DNA of 64,000 nt from CAYVBW01 sp964588685. Its GTDB lineage: Bacteria > Patescibacteriota > Microgenomatia > UBA1400 > PJMF01. A program made the translations under genes and the position numbers. Below are positions 1 to 9,409 of this stretch, in pieces. How positions within the stretch are numbered: the first letter of the stretch is position 1; the number at the start of each line of letters is the position of its first letter. Under the pieces are notes generated by a model that did no database searches, was not told the origin of the DNA, and saw only the letters and a list, made by a program, of their open reading frames with translations. The DNA is taken from contig CAZPQG010000002.1 of NCBI GenBank assembly GCA_964588685.1, positions 39,621 to 103,620 on the forward strand, written 5' to 3'.

Positions 1-2005
1 AAAAAGAAATCATATTCCACCAAATTAAGAACACCCTGCGTCTTAGATCTGCTACTTCTTGTTCACTAAAATTTAAATTTTCAGCCTTCATGACAGGGGA
101 ACTCATTAAATATAAGCGCAAGCTGTCGGCACCGTACTGTTCTAATACATGGCTTGGATCCGGAAAATTCTTTTTTGATTTACTCATCTTAGTGCCGTCT
201 TCAGCTAAAATAGTGCCTGTGGTTAAAACATTTTCAAAAGGCGGTTGTTCAAAAATAGCTACTGACATCACATGCATGGTATAAAACCAAGCTCTAGTTT
301 GAGCAATATACTCACTTACAAATTGAGCCGGATAATTTTCTTCAAAAAAATCTTTATGTTCAAACGGATAGTGAATATGAGCAAAAGGCATAGAGCCTGA
401 TTCTACCCAGCAGTCAAAAACTTCCGGCACTCTAGTGCCCACAATAGTTCGTTCATCATCAACATAAACTTTAACCTCATCAATAAATTCGCGGTGTAAA
501 TCAAGTATCTCTTCAACCTGTTCGGAATCAACAGCCCATTCTTGCAGCTCTGCCACTGAACCAATAATTCTACTAACTGTTTTATTGTTTTCATCTTTAC
601 CCTGCCAAATTGGCATCGGAGTTCCCCAATAGCGAGAACGCGAAATATTCCAATCCGGGGCACTTTCCAAACCTTTTAAAAAACGGCCGTGTTTTAAATG
701 CTTTGGCACCCAATTTATTTTTTCATTGTGCTCGATTAAATCATCTTTAATGGATTGAATATCAATAAACCAAGCCGGGACAGGTGCATAATAAAGCCTA
801 GTCTCACAACGATGACAGACCGGCACCGTGTGAGTATATTGATTTTCACTATAAATTAAACCACGTTCTCTTAAATCACGATTCACTAACTTATTGACTT
901 CATTGATAGATGTGCCTGCCCACGGTTCTACTTCTTTTTTAAGCTTACCTTCTTCGTCAACATGCAGCACAATTTGAATTTGATGCTCTTTCATGACACG
1001 ATAGTCATCTTCGCCATAAGCGGCTAAAGTTACTACACCAGTTCCTTCATCTGCTGTTACAAAATCATCAGTCACCACTACACCGACTCGCTCATTAGCA
1101 CTGCGGTCAGGATAAAAATCATAATGCAGCTCAAATTCTAAATCTTGCAGCTGACTGCCTTTGAATTCGTCAACAATTTTATAGCTGGGCTCATCCTTTA
1201 GCATCTCCAACCTGTCTTGAGTTAAGACATAATATTTATCTCCCTGCTTAATTTTGATATACATCAAGTCCGGATTAACTGCCAGCGCAGGAGTGGCTAA
1301 CTTATTCCAAGGCGTGGTGGACCAGGCCAATAAATAAGTATTTTTTTGATCTTTGATTGGGTATTTATAAACAGTTGAAGCTTCAGTAATTTGCTTGTAG
1401 CTGTTATCCATTGCTATTTCGAAGTTTGAAAGAGGAGTACCGCAGCGAGGACAATAAAGTATAACTTTTCTGCCCTGATAAATTAAGTCTTTTTTAGCTA
1501 ATTGCTTAAAGCCCCACCAAACAGATTCCATATAAGACTTGCTCATCGTCTTATAGCTATTTTCAAAATCAACCCAGCGGCCAATACGATTAATGGTTTT
1601 CTTCCATTCTTTATCTAAGCGCAGCACCTCACTACGACAAGCTTGATTGAACTTTTCAATACCTAATTTTTCTATTTCTTGTTTGCCATCCTCAATATCT
1701 AACTTGTTTTCAATAATATTTTCAATGGGTAAACCATGACAGTCCCAGCCCCAAACGCGGCGCACTCTTTTTCCCAACATAGTTTGAAAGCGGGGAATTA
1801 CGTCTTTAGTAGTAGAAGCTAACAAATGCCCGTAATGAGGCATGCCGGTAGCAAAAGGCGGGCCGTCATAAAAAACATAGGCATTATCTTTTGGTCTTTT
1901 GTTGATAGATTTTTCAAAAATCTTATTTTTTTTCCAAAAAGAAATAATCTCTTTTTCTAATTTTGGTAAATCCGGGACTTGTCGAAATGATTTAACTTTA
2001 GGCAT
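1..2005 (-). CDS. ileS: Isoleucyl-tRNA synthetase, C-terminus cut by window edge
   Basis: Charges tRNA-Ile with isoleucine in the cytoplasm. The gene runs leftward from an ATG at 2005 and is still open at base 1, so 668 residues are visible. The class I HIGH motif is seen as HYGH at residues 57-60 within the context PFATGMPHYGHLL. KMSKS lies at residues 606-610, and the long insertion between them is the CP1 editing domain. The TGMPHYGHLL and SKSKKNFPDP contexts are typical of the eukaryote-like IleS subtype, often linked with mupirocin insensitivity (family knowledge, not tested here). The anticodon-binding C-terminal region lies outside the window. Identification is firm; subtype is likely. 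Confidence 0.96.
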   Translation of the reverse strand, partial: MPKVKSFRQVPDLPKLEKEIISFWKKNKIFEKSINKRPKDNAYVFYDGPPFATGMPHYGHLLASTTKDVIPRFQTMLGKRVRRVWGWDCHGLPIENIIENKLDIEDGKQEIEKLGIEKFNQACRSEVLRLDKEWKKTINRIGRWVDFENSYKTMSKSYMESVWWGFKQLAKKDLIYQGRKVILYCPRCGTPLSNFEIAMDNSYKQITEASTVYKYPIKDQKNTYLLAWSTTPWNKLATPALAVNPDLMYIKIKQGDKYYVLTQDRLEMLKDEPSYKIVDEFKGSQLQDLEFELHYDFYPDRSANERVGVVVTDDFVTADEGTGVVTLAAYGEDDYRVMKEHQIQIVLHVDEEGKLKKEVEPWAGTSINEVNKLVNRDLRERGLIYSENQYTHTVPVCHRCETRLYYAPVPAWFIDIQSIKDDLIEHNEKINWVPKHLKHGRFLKGLESAPDWNISRSRYWGTPMPIWQGKDENNKTVSRIIGSVAELQEWAVDSEQVEEILDLHREFIDEVKVYVDDERTIVGTRVPEVFDCWVESGSMPFAHIHYPFEHKDFFEENYPAQFVSEYIAQTRAWFYTMHVMSVAIFEQPPFENVLTTGTILAEDGTKMSKSKKNFPDPSHVLEQYGADSLRLYLMSSPVMKAENLNFSEQEVADLRRRVFLIWWNMISF

Positions 2006-2134
2006 ATTGGAATTATAACTTAAAAAAATAAATTACTAAAATTAAAATATTAAATTCATCAGGGAAATTACTACGGCTATTAGCAATAAACAACTCACAC
2101 CTCAAGCGGTAATGAGTTTAATTGCAGAGTATTA

Positions 2135-3433
2135 TTACAAATTTCTTAAAAAGGCCGGCACTTCAAAATCATCTTTAAAAGCTGAGTCATCATCTTCGGC
2201 CGATTGAGCTTTGTTATCCTCAGATGCCGATGAAGGCTGCTGTTTGGCAGCTGCTTGGCCGGCTGAGCCGGAAGTTTTAATAAAGGAAGAAGTTTTTGGC
2301 TGCGCTTCTTCTTTTTGCGGTTGTTCAGCCTGATGGGATCTTTGGGACTTTGTTATCGGCTGAGTAAAACCATTAGGAGCACGATCAATTTTATTACCAT
2401 TTTCATCAAATTTTTTAGTTTTAGAGCGTTTGCTGTAAGCGCCAAACATGGCACGCCGCGAACTAGTGGCTAACGCTTCCTGTTCAAAACCGGTCGCTAT
2501 GACGCTGATTTTAATTTTATCGCCTAATTCGTCGTCAATATTGGCTCCAAAAATAATATTAGCATCCGGATCTGCTGCGCTGGCAATAATTGCCGAGGCA
2601 TCAGATACTTCAGTCATAGTCATCTTGGAATCTCCGTGTATGTTATACAGCAGTCCTTTTGCCCCTTCAACTGAAACTTCCAACAGCGGTGAAGAAATTG
2701 CCATTCTAGCAGCATTGACAGCTCTATCAGTACCTGAAGCTTCGCCAATGCCCATTAAAGCGGTGCCTGAGTCATACATTATTGTCTTTACATCAGCAAA
2801 ATCAACATTAATTAAACCCGGAATGGTAATCAAATCTGAAATACCTTTTACTCCCTGACCTAACACATTGTCAGCCAGTTTAAATGCATCAATTAAAGTC
2901 ATTTTTTTATCAACTACTTCCATTAATCTTTGGTTGGGAATTACAATTAGAGTATCGACACAGTCTTTTAACACTTCAATGCCTTCTTCGGCAGTCTGCA
3001 TCCTTTTCACACCCTCAAAAACAAATGGTTTAGTCACTACTGCCACTGTTAATGCGCCGGCTTCTTTAGCCACTTGAGCAATAATTGGGGCTGCACCGGT
3101 GCCGGTGCCCCCGCCCATACCAGCTGTGATAAAGACCATATCACTGTCAAAAAGTAAATCTTTAATTTTTTCTTGACTTTCTTCAGCAGCGGTTCTGCCG
3201 ACTTCCGGATCAGCTCCTGCTCCCAACCCTCGCGTAAAATTACTGCCGATTTGTAATTTAGCTTCAGCTTTGGATTTTAGTAAAGCTTGAGCATCAGTAT
3301 TTACAGATACAAATTCTACACCCTCAATTTGCTTGGATTCAATCATAGTATTAATAGCATTGCAGCCTCCGCCGCCAATGCCTAAAACTCTAATTTTGGC
3401 AAATGTATTGTTTGAAGGTTTAACTAATCCCAT
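2135..3433 (-). CDS. ftsZ: Cell division protein FtsZ
   Basis: Tubulin-like GTPase that polymerises into the Z ring at midcell. The 432-residue product has the N-terminal glycine loop GIGGGGCNAINTM, the tubulin signature GGGTGTG at residues 107-113 and a full C-terminal GTPase-activation domain. After about residue 325 comes a Pro/Gln/Ser-rich, probably unstructured linker. It ends in the conserved tail EVPAFLRNL, which in other bacteria binds FtsA and other partners. It is the last gene of the leftward division cluster, 248 bases after ftsA. That AT-rich gap could hold its own promoter, but I see no convincing one. Confidence 0.97.
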   Translation of the reverse strand: MGLVKPSNNTFAKIRVLGIGGGGCNAINTMIESKQIEGVEFVSVNTDAQALLKSKAEAKLQIGSNFTRGLGAGADPEVGRTAAEESQEKIKDLLFDSDMVFITAGMGGGTGTGAAPIIAQVAKEAGALTVAVVTKPFVFEGVKRMQTAEEGIEVLKDCVDTLIVIPNQRLMEVVDKKMTLIDAFKLADNVLGQGVKGISDLITIPGLINVDFADVKTIMYDSGTALMGIGEASGTDRAVNAARMAISSPLLEVSVEGAKGLLYNIHGDSKMTMTEVSDASAIIASAADPDANIIFGANIDDELGDKIKISVIATGFEQEALATSSRRAMFGAYSKRSKTKKFDENGNKIDRAPNGFTQPITKSQRSHQAEQPQKEEAQPKTSSFIKTSGSAGQAAAKQQPSSASEDNKAQSAEDDDSAFKDDFEVPAFLRNL

Positions 3434-3681
3434 ACAAAGTTAAGTTCGTTTTATTATTAATTATTTTTATTATTTTTTTGAAATAATTAGAAGTCAAGGC
3501 TGATAATTATTGCTGGTAATTATTATTGTAACAAATTACTCTTAACTCTTAATTAAGCTCTATTCTTTGCTTATTCTTGACTTATGTTTTAATTATATTT
3601 AGGTGCTAATTAATATATCAAAGTCTACCATTATTTACAACAAATTCCTAGTAAGAAAGCCCGTGAAGTTATAAAAAACAA

Positions 3682-4992
3682 TCAAGGTAATAGCTTTTGC
3701 AAAAAATTAAGTAATTTTTTGCTGATATTCTTAAGATTAATCTCTTGAAAAATTTCCCCAAAATTAATTGCAGGCCCAACTAATTCTCCGGCTCCCTGTC
3801 TGCGCCCGTAAACCAGCAAACCAACCGCAGCTGAAAAAGACGGGCCTTGAATTTCATTAATGACCCCTTTGAGTTCAGGCGGCCGGCCAATGCGGGCAGG
3901 TAGTCCCAATACCTTTTCCGCAACCTCAACTAAATCAATAGTTTGAGCACCGCCGCCGGAAATAATTAATCCAGCCGGTACCTCAGTAAATAAATCTTCT
4001 CGGTCTAATTTTTCTCCCAATAAAGTTACAATTTCTTTCATCCTGGGATGCATGATGCGCTTAATAACATAAGAACGAGTCAATTCTTCCTTGACTCCGG
4101 TAATGCCGTATTTATCTAAATCAATAACATCAGCAGCCTTTTTTCTAAGAGTGAACTCCTTTTTAGATTCACCCGGCATTGGTTTCAACTCTGTCTTTTT
4201 TTGCTCTGACAAAGCTATTTTCAATTTCTCAGCACTCTCGCGATCAATGCGGCAGCCTAAGGCAATATCTTGAGTGATATGTTTGGCACCAACGGGCAGA
4301 GAACCAGACAATTCTAAAGCACCATCAACATAAGCACAGAATGAACTGCTGTCACCGCCAATGTCCAGTGCCACTGCGCCTAATTCTTTTTCGGTCTCAG
4401 TTAAAGTTACCTCGGCAGCAGCCAAAGCTGCAAAGACAAATTTTTCAACTTCAACTCCTAAATCATTTAAGCATTTTTCAAAATTATTTAAGGTAGTGCT
4501 CAAACCGGTAATAATATGCGCTTCAGACTCAAGCCTTACGCCGGTCATGCCAACCGGATCTTTAATGCCTGCTTGGGAATCAACTTTAAAAAATCGCGGC
4601 ACCACGTGGATAATTTCATTTTCTGAAGGAATAGACACAGCCCGAGCTGCTTCAATCACTCGTTCAACGTCCAGATTAGTAATTTCCTGCTCCGGATCTG
4701 CTACAGCCACCACTCCTTTTGAATTTTTTGAAGAAACGTGAGGACCGGAAACTAAAAGATAAGCACTGCGAACACTTAAACCGGCCATTCTCTCAGCAGA
4801 ATTTAAGCTTTTTTCAATTGATCCCAGCGCAGACTCTAAGTTAACAATAGCGCTTTTTTTAATCCCCAAGGAAGGCACAGCGGAAAATCCCAACACTCTT
4901 AATTGCGGACTGTCACCGCCGTAGCCGGCAATTAAAGTGGCCACTTTATCGCTGCCGATATCTATTGCGGTGATAATATTTTCTTTACTCAT
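3682..4992 (-). CDS. ftsA: Cell division protein FtsA
   Basis: Actin-like ATPase that tethers FtsZ filaments to the membrane and recruits the divisome. The 436-residue protein starts with the phosphate-binding motif AIDIGSDKVATLIAG at about residues 10-24, carries the SHS2 (1C) subdomain, and has the second phosphate loop LDIGGDSSSF near the middle. The last residues, ISKKLLNFLQKLLP, form the amphipathic membrane-targeting helix expected of FtsA. It lies between ftsQ and ftsZ, the usual order. Length and domains are normal. Confidence 0.95.
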   Translation of the reverse strand: MSKENIITAIDIGSDKVATLIAGYGGDSPQLRVLGFSAVPSLGIKKSAIVNLESALGSIEKSLNSAERMAGLSVRSAYLLVSGPHVSSKNSKGVVAVADPEQEITNLDVERVIEAARAVSIPSENEIIHVVPRFFKVDSQAGIKDPVGMTGVRLESEAHIITGLSTTLNNFEKCLNDLGVEVEKFVFAALAAAEVTLTETEKELGAVALDIGGDSSSFCAYVDGALELSGSLPVGAKHITQDIALGCRIDRESAEKLKIALSEQKKTELKPMPGESKKEFTLRKKAADVIDLDKYGITGVKEELTRSYVIKRIMHPRMKEIVTLLGEKLDREDLFTEVPAGLIISGGGAQTIDLVEVAEKVLGLPARIGRPPELKGVINEIQGPSFSAAVGLLVYGRRQGAGELVGPAINFGEIFQEINLKNISKKLLNFLQKLLP

Positions 4993-5156
4993 AAAATGGT
5001 AGCTGCTGATATTACTTTAGCTGCTGATATCACTTAAAATGTTAAAAGCCTAATAATGAACCTAACTGCTGACTTAAAATTATTAAAAATTATTTGCCTC
5101 GTTGTATGTAGTAATTATAGCCAGGCTGTCTTTTGCCGCAGCAGTGCTTCTAATTT

Positions 5157-5915
5157 TTAGCTCTCTTGAATTTTAACTACCGGCAGATCAAATCGCAGGT
5201 CAATCACTCTAATTTCTTGATCGGCAGTTAAATCTTGTTTTATTTTTGCCAAATCATCACTAATTAATTTAACCTTCATGGCTGTTAAAGCCGGCAGCAT
5301 AGTATCTTCAAAAATATAATCAGTATTATTAACTGTTACTGAGCTTTCTTTTTTATTTAATTTAAAATCATTATAATCCAATTCTTGTTGATTAAAATAC
5401 TCAACATAATCAGTTATCGTTTGATGCAAATCTAAATCTATTTTTTCAGCACTGATTTCGTTTTGGTAAGCCTCAGTCATTGTAATCAACGGCAAATCAA
5501 ATTGGTTGGAATCTTGTGCCAAATAGCCTTGAGAATTAACAATATATGTTTGTTGGTCTATCTTTATTTTATATGATGGATCTTTTTTAAGAAAAGAGAT
5601 AAGCAAAGTGTCGGGTAATCTTTTTTGTATTTGCAGCGGCTCAAAAACTTGTCCCTGTTCATTAACCAGAGTTGATAAAAATAACGGAGTTTGGTCAAAA
5701 CGGGTGAAAAATAAAGATTTATTTTTTAAAAAAGACAACTGCTCACATAATTCCGGATTAGGTTGACCGTCAACTAAACATTTTATCTGCTGTACCTTAA
5801 ATAAAATTCCTCCTGCACCAAAAACAGTCAATATCAATATAACTGCTAAGAAATAGTTAAGTTTAGAATGTTGAGGTTGGTTTGTATTTAATTTGGCAGG
5901 CGATCTTTTTCGCAT
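5157..5915 (-). CDS. ftsQ: Cell division protein FtsQ/DivIB
   Basis: Bitopic divisome protein linking cytoplasmic and periplasmic division proteins. The 252-residue product has a short basic cytoplasmic tail, one membrane segment at about residues 20-42, then an extracytoplasmic POTRA-like and beta domain. Sequence conservation in FtsQ is weak, so the call rests mainly on topology, size and position between murG and ftsA. The gap to murG is only 15 bases, consistent with cotranscription. A DivIB name would fit equally well. Confidence 0.82.
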   Translation of the reverse strand: MRKRSPAKLNTNQPQHSKLNYFLAVILILTVFGAGGILFKVQQIKCLVDGQPNPELCEQLSFLKNKSLFFTRFDQTPLFLSTLVNEQGQVFEPLQIQKRLPDTLLISFLKKDPSYKIKIDQQTYIVNSQGYLAQDSNQFDLPLITMTEAYQNEISAEKIDLDLHQTITDYVEYFNQQELDYNDFKLNKKESSVTVNNTDYIFEDTMLPALTAMKVKLISDDLAKIKQDLTADQEIRVIDLRFDLPVVKIQES

Positions 5916-5930
5916 TGTTAAAGGTAGAAC

Positions 5931-7067
5931 TTATGAATTGGACAATGTAGTTAATATTTTAAAAAGTTTTTTAGCTGCATTCTGAGGTGTTTGAGCTTTT
6001 AATTGAGCCAAATTGGCAACAAAGGAGGCATGTTCTTGCTGAATCCGGTTAATCGCATTTTGCAAGTTATCTAAAGTTAGATCTTTTTGCAAAAGCATAA
6101 CACCGGCTTTGTGCTTGGCTGCAAATTCTGCATTGCGCTGCTGCTCAGCAAAATGAGCATGAGGCAAGGGCACTAAAATTGAAGGCAAAGTGTAGTGAAT
6201 TAGTTCTTCAATGGTATTGATACCGGCTCTGGACAAAGCTAAAAAAGCATGTTGATAAAGCCAAGCTAAATCCGCAGCATCAATCCACGGCAAAATAAAA
6301 TAACGGTCTGGATTAATGCCTTGACCATTAGCAGCGCTGCTTAATTCTTGTTGATAATTATAAAGTTTATTAGCTCTTCCGCATTGATGAATCACTATAT
6401 AACGTTTGGTTAACCAGTGAAGATGCTGTGCCACGAAATCGTTAATAGTTTTAGATCCCTGGTTGCCCCCCATTACTAACAGTAGTTTGTCATTAAGCTC
6501 AAACGGGAGCCAGTTAGGTTTAGCCGCTTGCTGAGGTGTTTTAAGTACTGACCGTAATGGGGTACCGGTTAAAACAGCTTTATTTTTAATTTTTTCTAAA
6601 TTAAAATTAGCTAAATCAGGATATGAATAAGCCACTTTAGCAGCAAATTTAAAAATTATTTTATTAGCCAAACCCACTACCATCGTTCCTTCATGAGCTA
6701 AGGATGGAACGCCTTTTATTTTCCCTGCCAAAACAAATGGAACAGCCACGTAGCCGCCAAAAGACATAATAACATCAGGTTTTTCTTGTTGGATAATCCT
6801 TAAAGCTTTCACAAAGCTAATGATAAAAAAAAATGGTTTTATTAACCAGGAAAAAAAACCTGACCAGCCGAGTTTAACTGTTTTAACAGGGATAAACGGA
6901 ACTTTTCTTTTATTGACTTCATATGCTTCCACAGCCGGCTGCTTAAGATTTTCCTGACTGTAAATTCTGCCGGCAAAAACTATCTCAGTATCAGGCTGAT
7001 TGTTATTAAGCCAATCAATTAATCCTAAAGCCGGTGTTAAGTGTCCACCCGGAATTAAAATTTTCAT
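5931..7067 (-). CDS. murG: UDP-GlcNAc:lipid I GlcNAc transferase MurG
   Basis: Adds GlcNAc to lipid I to make lipid II on the inner face of the membrane. The 378-residue GT-B enzyme begins MKILIPGGHLTPALGL, a variant of the glycine-rich GGTGGHxxPA loop. It also has the FGGYVAVP and HEGTMVVGLANK segments that face the acceptor, and a donor-binding half with LLVMGGNQGSKTIN and LSRAGINTIEEL. It is followed within 15 bases by ftsQ and preceded by ftsW at 29 bases. The family's usual HEQN motif is altered to HEGT. Family assignment is secure. Confidence 0.93.
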   Translation of the reverse strand: MKILIPGGHLTPALGLIDWLNNNQPDTEIVFAGRIYSQENLKQPAVEAYEVNKRKVPFIPVKTVKLGWSGFFSWLIKPFFFIISFVKALRIIQQEKPDVIMSFGGYVAVPFVLAGKIKGVPSLAHEGTMVVGLANKIIFKFAAKVAYSYPDLANFNLEKIKNKAVLTGTPLRSVLKTPQQAAKPNWLPFELNDKLLLVMGGNQGSKTINDFVAQHLHWLTKRYIVIHQCGRANKLYNYQQELSSAANGQGINPDRYFILPWIDAADLAWLYQHAFLALSRAGINTIEELIHYTLPSILVPLPHAHFAEQQRNAEFAAKHKAGVMLLQKDLTLDNLQNAINRIQQEHASFVANLAQLKAQTPQNAAKKLFKILTTLSNS

Positions 7068-7096
7068 AATTAATTAAGATTATTTTTAATAATCGC

Positions 7097-8176
7097 TTAC
7101 TTTTTATTTTTCGCTAATTTAAAAACTAATCCTGAAGCAAACAGGACTGTGGTTAAAGACGATCCTCCATAAGAAAACAGCGGTAACGGCAAACCTGTTA
7201 ACGGAACCAAAGCTACGATTGAAGCTAAATTTAAAATAGTTTGAACAGCAATCCAAGTTAAAACGCCAATCAATAAAAGCTGTTCAAATGACTGCGATTT
7301 TTGCCTAATTGCAGTTTGATAGATCAAATAAAACCAATAACTAAAAGCAGTAATAATAATCATCGAACCAATAAAACCTATTTCTTCTGCCACAATGGAA
7401 AAAATTGAATCACTGCTGACTTCAGGAATAAAGGCGTATTTTTGTTGCGAATTACCTAAACCTCGACCAAGCCAGCCGCCGCTGCCTAATGCCAAGGTGA
7501 TCTGTCTAATTTGAAAACTAGCGCCCAACGGATCTGTTTGGGGATTGAAAAATGTTTGTATTCTCCTAAGCCGATAAGGAGAAAGAGCTACTACAATTAC
7601 TAATGCCAAGCCCGTCACGGCGCCAATAGGCAATATTTTCTTGATATCTCCGCCGGCTGTAAAAAAAATACTGGCAGCAATTGTTAATAAAACTAACAAT
7701 GAGCCTATGTCAGGCTGTAATAAAAGGATTAAAGAGGGGAGAGCAGTTAAAAAGATAAAAGGTGTTATTTTTTGATGATCGCTCATCCAGTTAGCAAAAA
7801 ATATAGCTAATCCCAGTTTGAACAATTCCACCGGTTGGAAAGAGGTAAAGCCCAGATCCAGCCAACGTCGGGCAGCATTAACTTCTACTCCAATAGCAGG
7901 AACCAAAGTTAAGGCTAACAAAATTAAAAAAAGAATGTATAACGGAAAGCTCAATTTTGACCAGATTTTAAGAGGCATGAAATAAGCAATAAAAAAACCC
8001 AGCACCCCGATCACAAACCAAATTAATTGCCGCACAATAAAATAATATTGATGGCCGTACAGTGTAAAGCTTTCAACAGTTGAAGCTTCAAAAACAAAAA
8101 ATAAGCCAACCAAAGACAAAAGCGTGAGTACAAAAATAAATTTACCGGCGAGAGAAGTTTTAAAGACGTTGGGCAT
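7097..8176 (-). CDS. ftsW: SEDS peptidoglycan polymerase FtsW
   Basis: Septal peptidoglycan glycosyltransferase of the SEDS family, which polymerises lipid II. The 359-residue protein is almost entirely membrane segments (about ten). Near the C-terminus it has the SEDS signature LPLPLFSYGGSS, and earlier a conserved LDLGFTSFQPVELFKL stretch. RodA and FtsW cannot be separated by eye. The position between mraY and murG favours FtsW. Confidence 0.9.
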   Translation of the reverse strand: MPNVFKTSLAGKFIFVLTLLSLVGLFFVFEASTVESFTLYGHQYYFIVRQLIWFVIGVLGFFIAYFMPLKIWSKLSFPLYILFLILLALTLVPAIGVEVNAARRWLDLGFTSFQPVELFKLGLAIFFANWMSDHQKITPFIFLTALPSLILLLQPDIGSLLVLLTIAASIFFTAGGDIKKILPIGAVTGLALVIVVALSPYRLRRIQTFFNPQTDPLGASFQIRQITLALGSGGWLGRGLGNSQQKYAFIPEVSSDSIFSIVAEEIGFIGSMIIITAFSYWFYLIYQTAIRQKSQSFEQLLLIGVLTWIAVQTILNLASIVALVPLTGLPLPLFSYGGSSLTTVLFASGLVFKLAKNKK

Positions 8177-8279
8177 GATGCGCCATAAATTTATTAATAA
8201 GTGATGGCAATAATGTTTGAATTTAATTTATTTTTAATAACAGTTTGAGTTCAGTCAAGCAAAATTAAACAAAAGCCAA

Positions 8280-9326
8280 CTAGATTACAGCCAACCAGAC
8301 TCCAAATAAAGTGAGCATAATCTGAACTAACCATGCTCTTTGGACAATTTTAGGCTCTTCCCAGCCATAAGACTGTAAAGATAAATGAAAAGGAGCAGCA
8401 ACAAACACTTTTTTATTTTTAAACTTTTTTGCCAGCAATTGAATTAAAGAGCTGGAAGCTTCAAACACAAAAATAAAGCCAATAATTAATAATGCCACAA
8501 TCTTGCCTAATAATAACCCTACCACTGCCAAAGTAGCTCCAAAAGCTAACGAACCAACATCGCCCAACATAATCCTAGCCGGATAAACATTAAAATAAAG
8601 AAAGGAAATTAAAGCCCCAATCCATAAAGCTAAAAATACTGATAAAGTTAAATCCAAAATAGAAGCAGACAATATCCATAAACCAAACAATGAAATCATT
8701 AATATTCCGCTAGCTAAACCATCTAAGCCGTCAGTAATATTAACAGCATTGGCAAAAGCCACGATCACAAACGCAGCAAAAGGAATATACAGCCAACCTA
8801 ATTCAAAGATGCCGACAAAAGGAATGTTAAGGAATGAGATACCTAAATTTAGATACAGCATTAAAGCAATAATTACAGCCAGAACAATCTGAATAACTAG
8901 TTTAAACCTCATTTTTAAACCAAAAAATCCGGTCTGATCAAAAGCAAAAAATTTTTTAATGTCATCATATAAACCTAACAAGGCAAATGACAAGAAAGTA
9001 AAGAATAAGACATTAACTTCTGACTCAAAACATTCATATGCACTAAACAATTCCACCCCAATTAAATTGAGAATGGGAATTAATAAGGCAAACAATAAAG
9101 AGATAATTAAAACAAGCAGCAAGCCGCCGCCAATAGGCGTGCCGTCTTTATCTTTGTGATAATAATTAAAAACAGTTGTTTTTTCACCAAAAGCATCGGT
9201 AGCTTTATCTTGTTTTTTTCGTTGAAAGTGAAACTTATAAAGAACATTAATAAAAGGAACTATCAGGATACTGACTACAATAAAAGAAAAAATGAGTAAT
9301 CCCAAAGAAAGCGCTAGAGTGTTCAT
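8280..9326 (-). CDS. mraY: Phospho-N-acetylmuramoyl-pentapeptide transferase MraY
   Basis: Integral membrane enzyme that transfers phospho-MurNAc-pentapeptide to undecaprenyl phosphate, giving lipid I. The 348-residue polytopic protein carries the family motifs GLYDDIKKFF (acidic pair), NITDGLDGLASG (catalytic Asp region) and MLGDVGSLAFG. The C-terminal cytoplasmic loop AAPFHLSLQSYGWEEPKIV resembles the HHHxE-type loop but with fewer histidines. It sits between murA and ftsW in the wall cluster. Related GlcNAc-1-phosphate transferases are less likely given this context. Confidence 0.92.
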   Translation of the reverse strand: MNTLALSLGLLIFSFIVVSILIVPFINVLYKFHFQRKKQDKATDAFGEKTTVFNYYHKDKDGTPIGGGLLLVLIISLLFALLIPILNLIGVELFSAYECFESEVNVLFFTFLSFALLGLYDDIKKFFAFDQTGFFGLKMRFKLVIQIVLAVIIALMLYLNLGISFLNIPFVGIFELGWLYIPFAAFVIVAFANAVNITDGLDGLASGILMISLFGLWILSASILDLTLSVFLALWIGALISFLYFNVYPARIMLGDVGSLAFGATLAVVGLLLGKIVALLIIGFIFVFEASSSLIQLLAKKFKNKKVFVAAPFHLSLQSYGWEEPKIVQRAWLVQIMLTLFGVWLAVI

Positions 9327-9409
9327 GTTAATAACATATTATTTATTATTTTTTTTAACGAAAATTTTACCCGCCCGCGGTCTATTTCAACTGCCTTTAC
9401 ATCATTATT

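Noticed and set aside
403..663. 86-codon frame inside ileS
   Set aside because: Out-of-frame shadow of ileS, whose own frame encodes conserved synthetase motifs here.
2448..2858. 136-codon plus-strand frame opposite ftsZ
   Set aside because: Lies wholly antisense to a conserved part of ftsZ, with no motif of its own.
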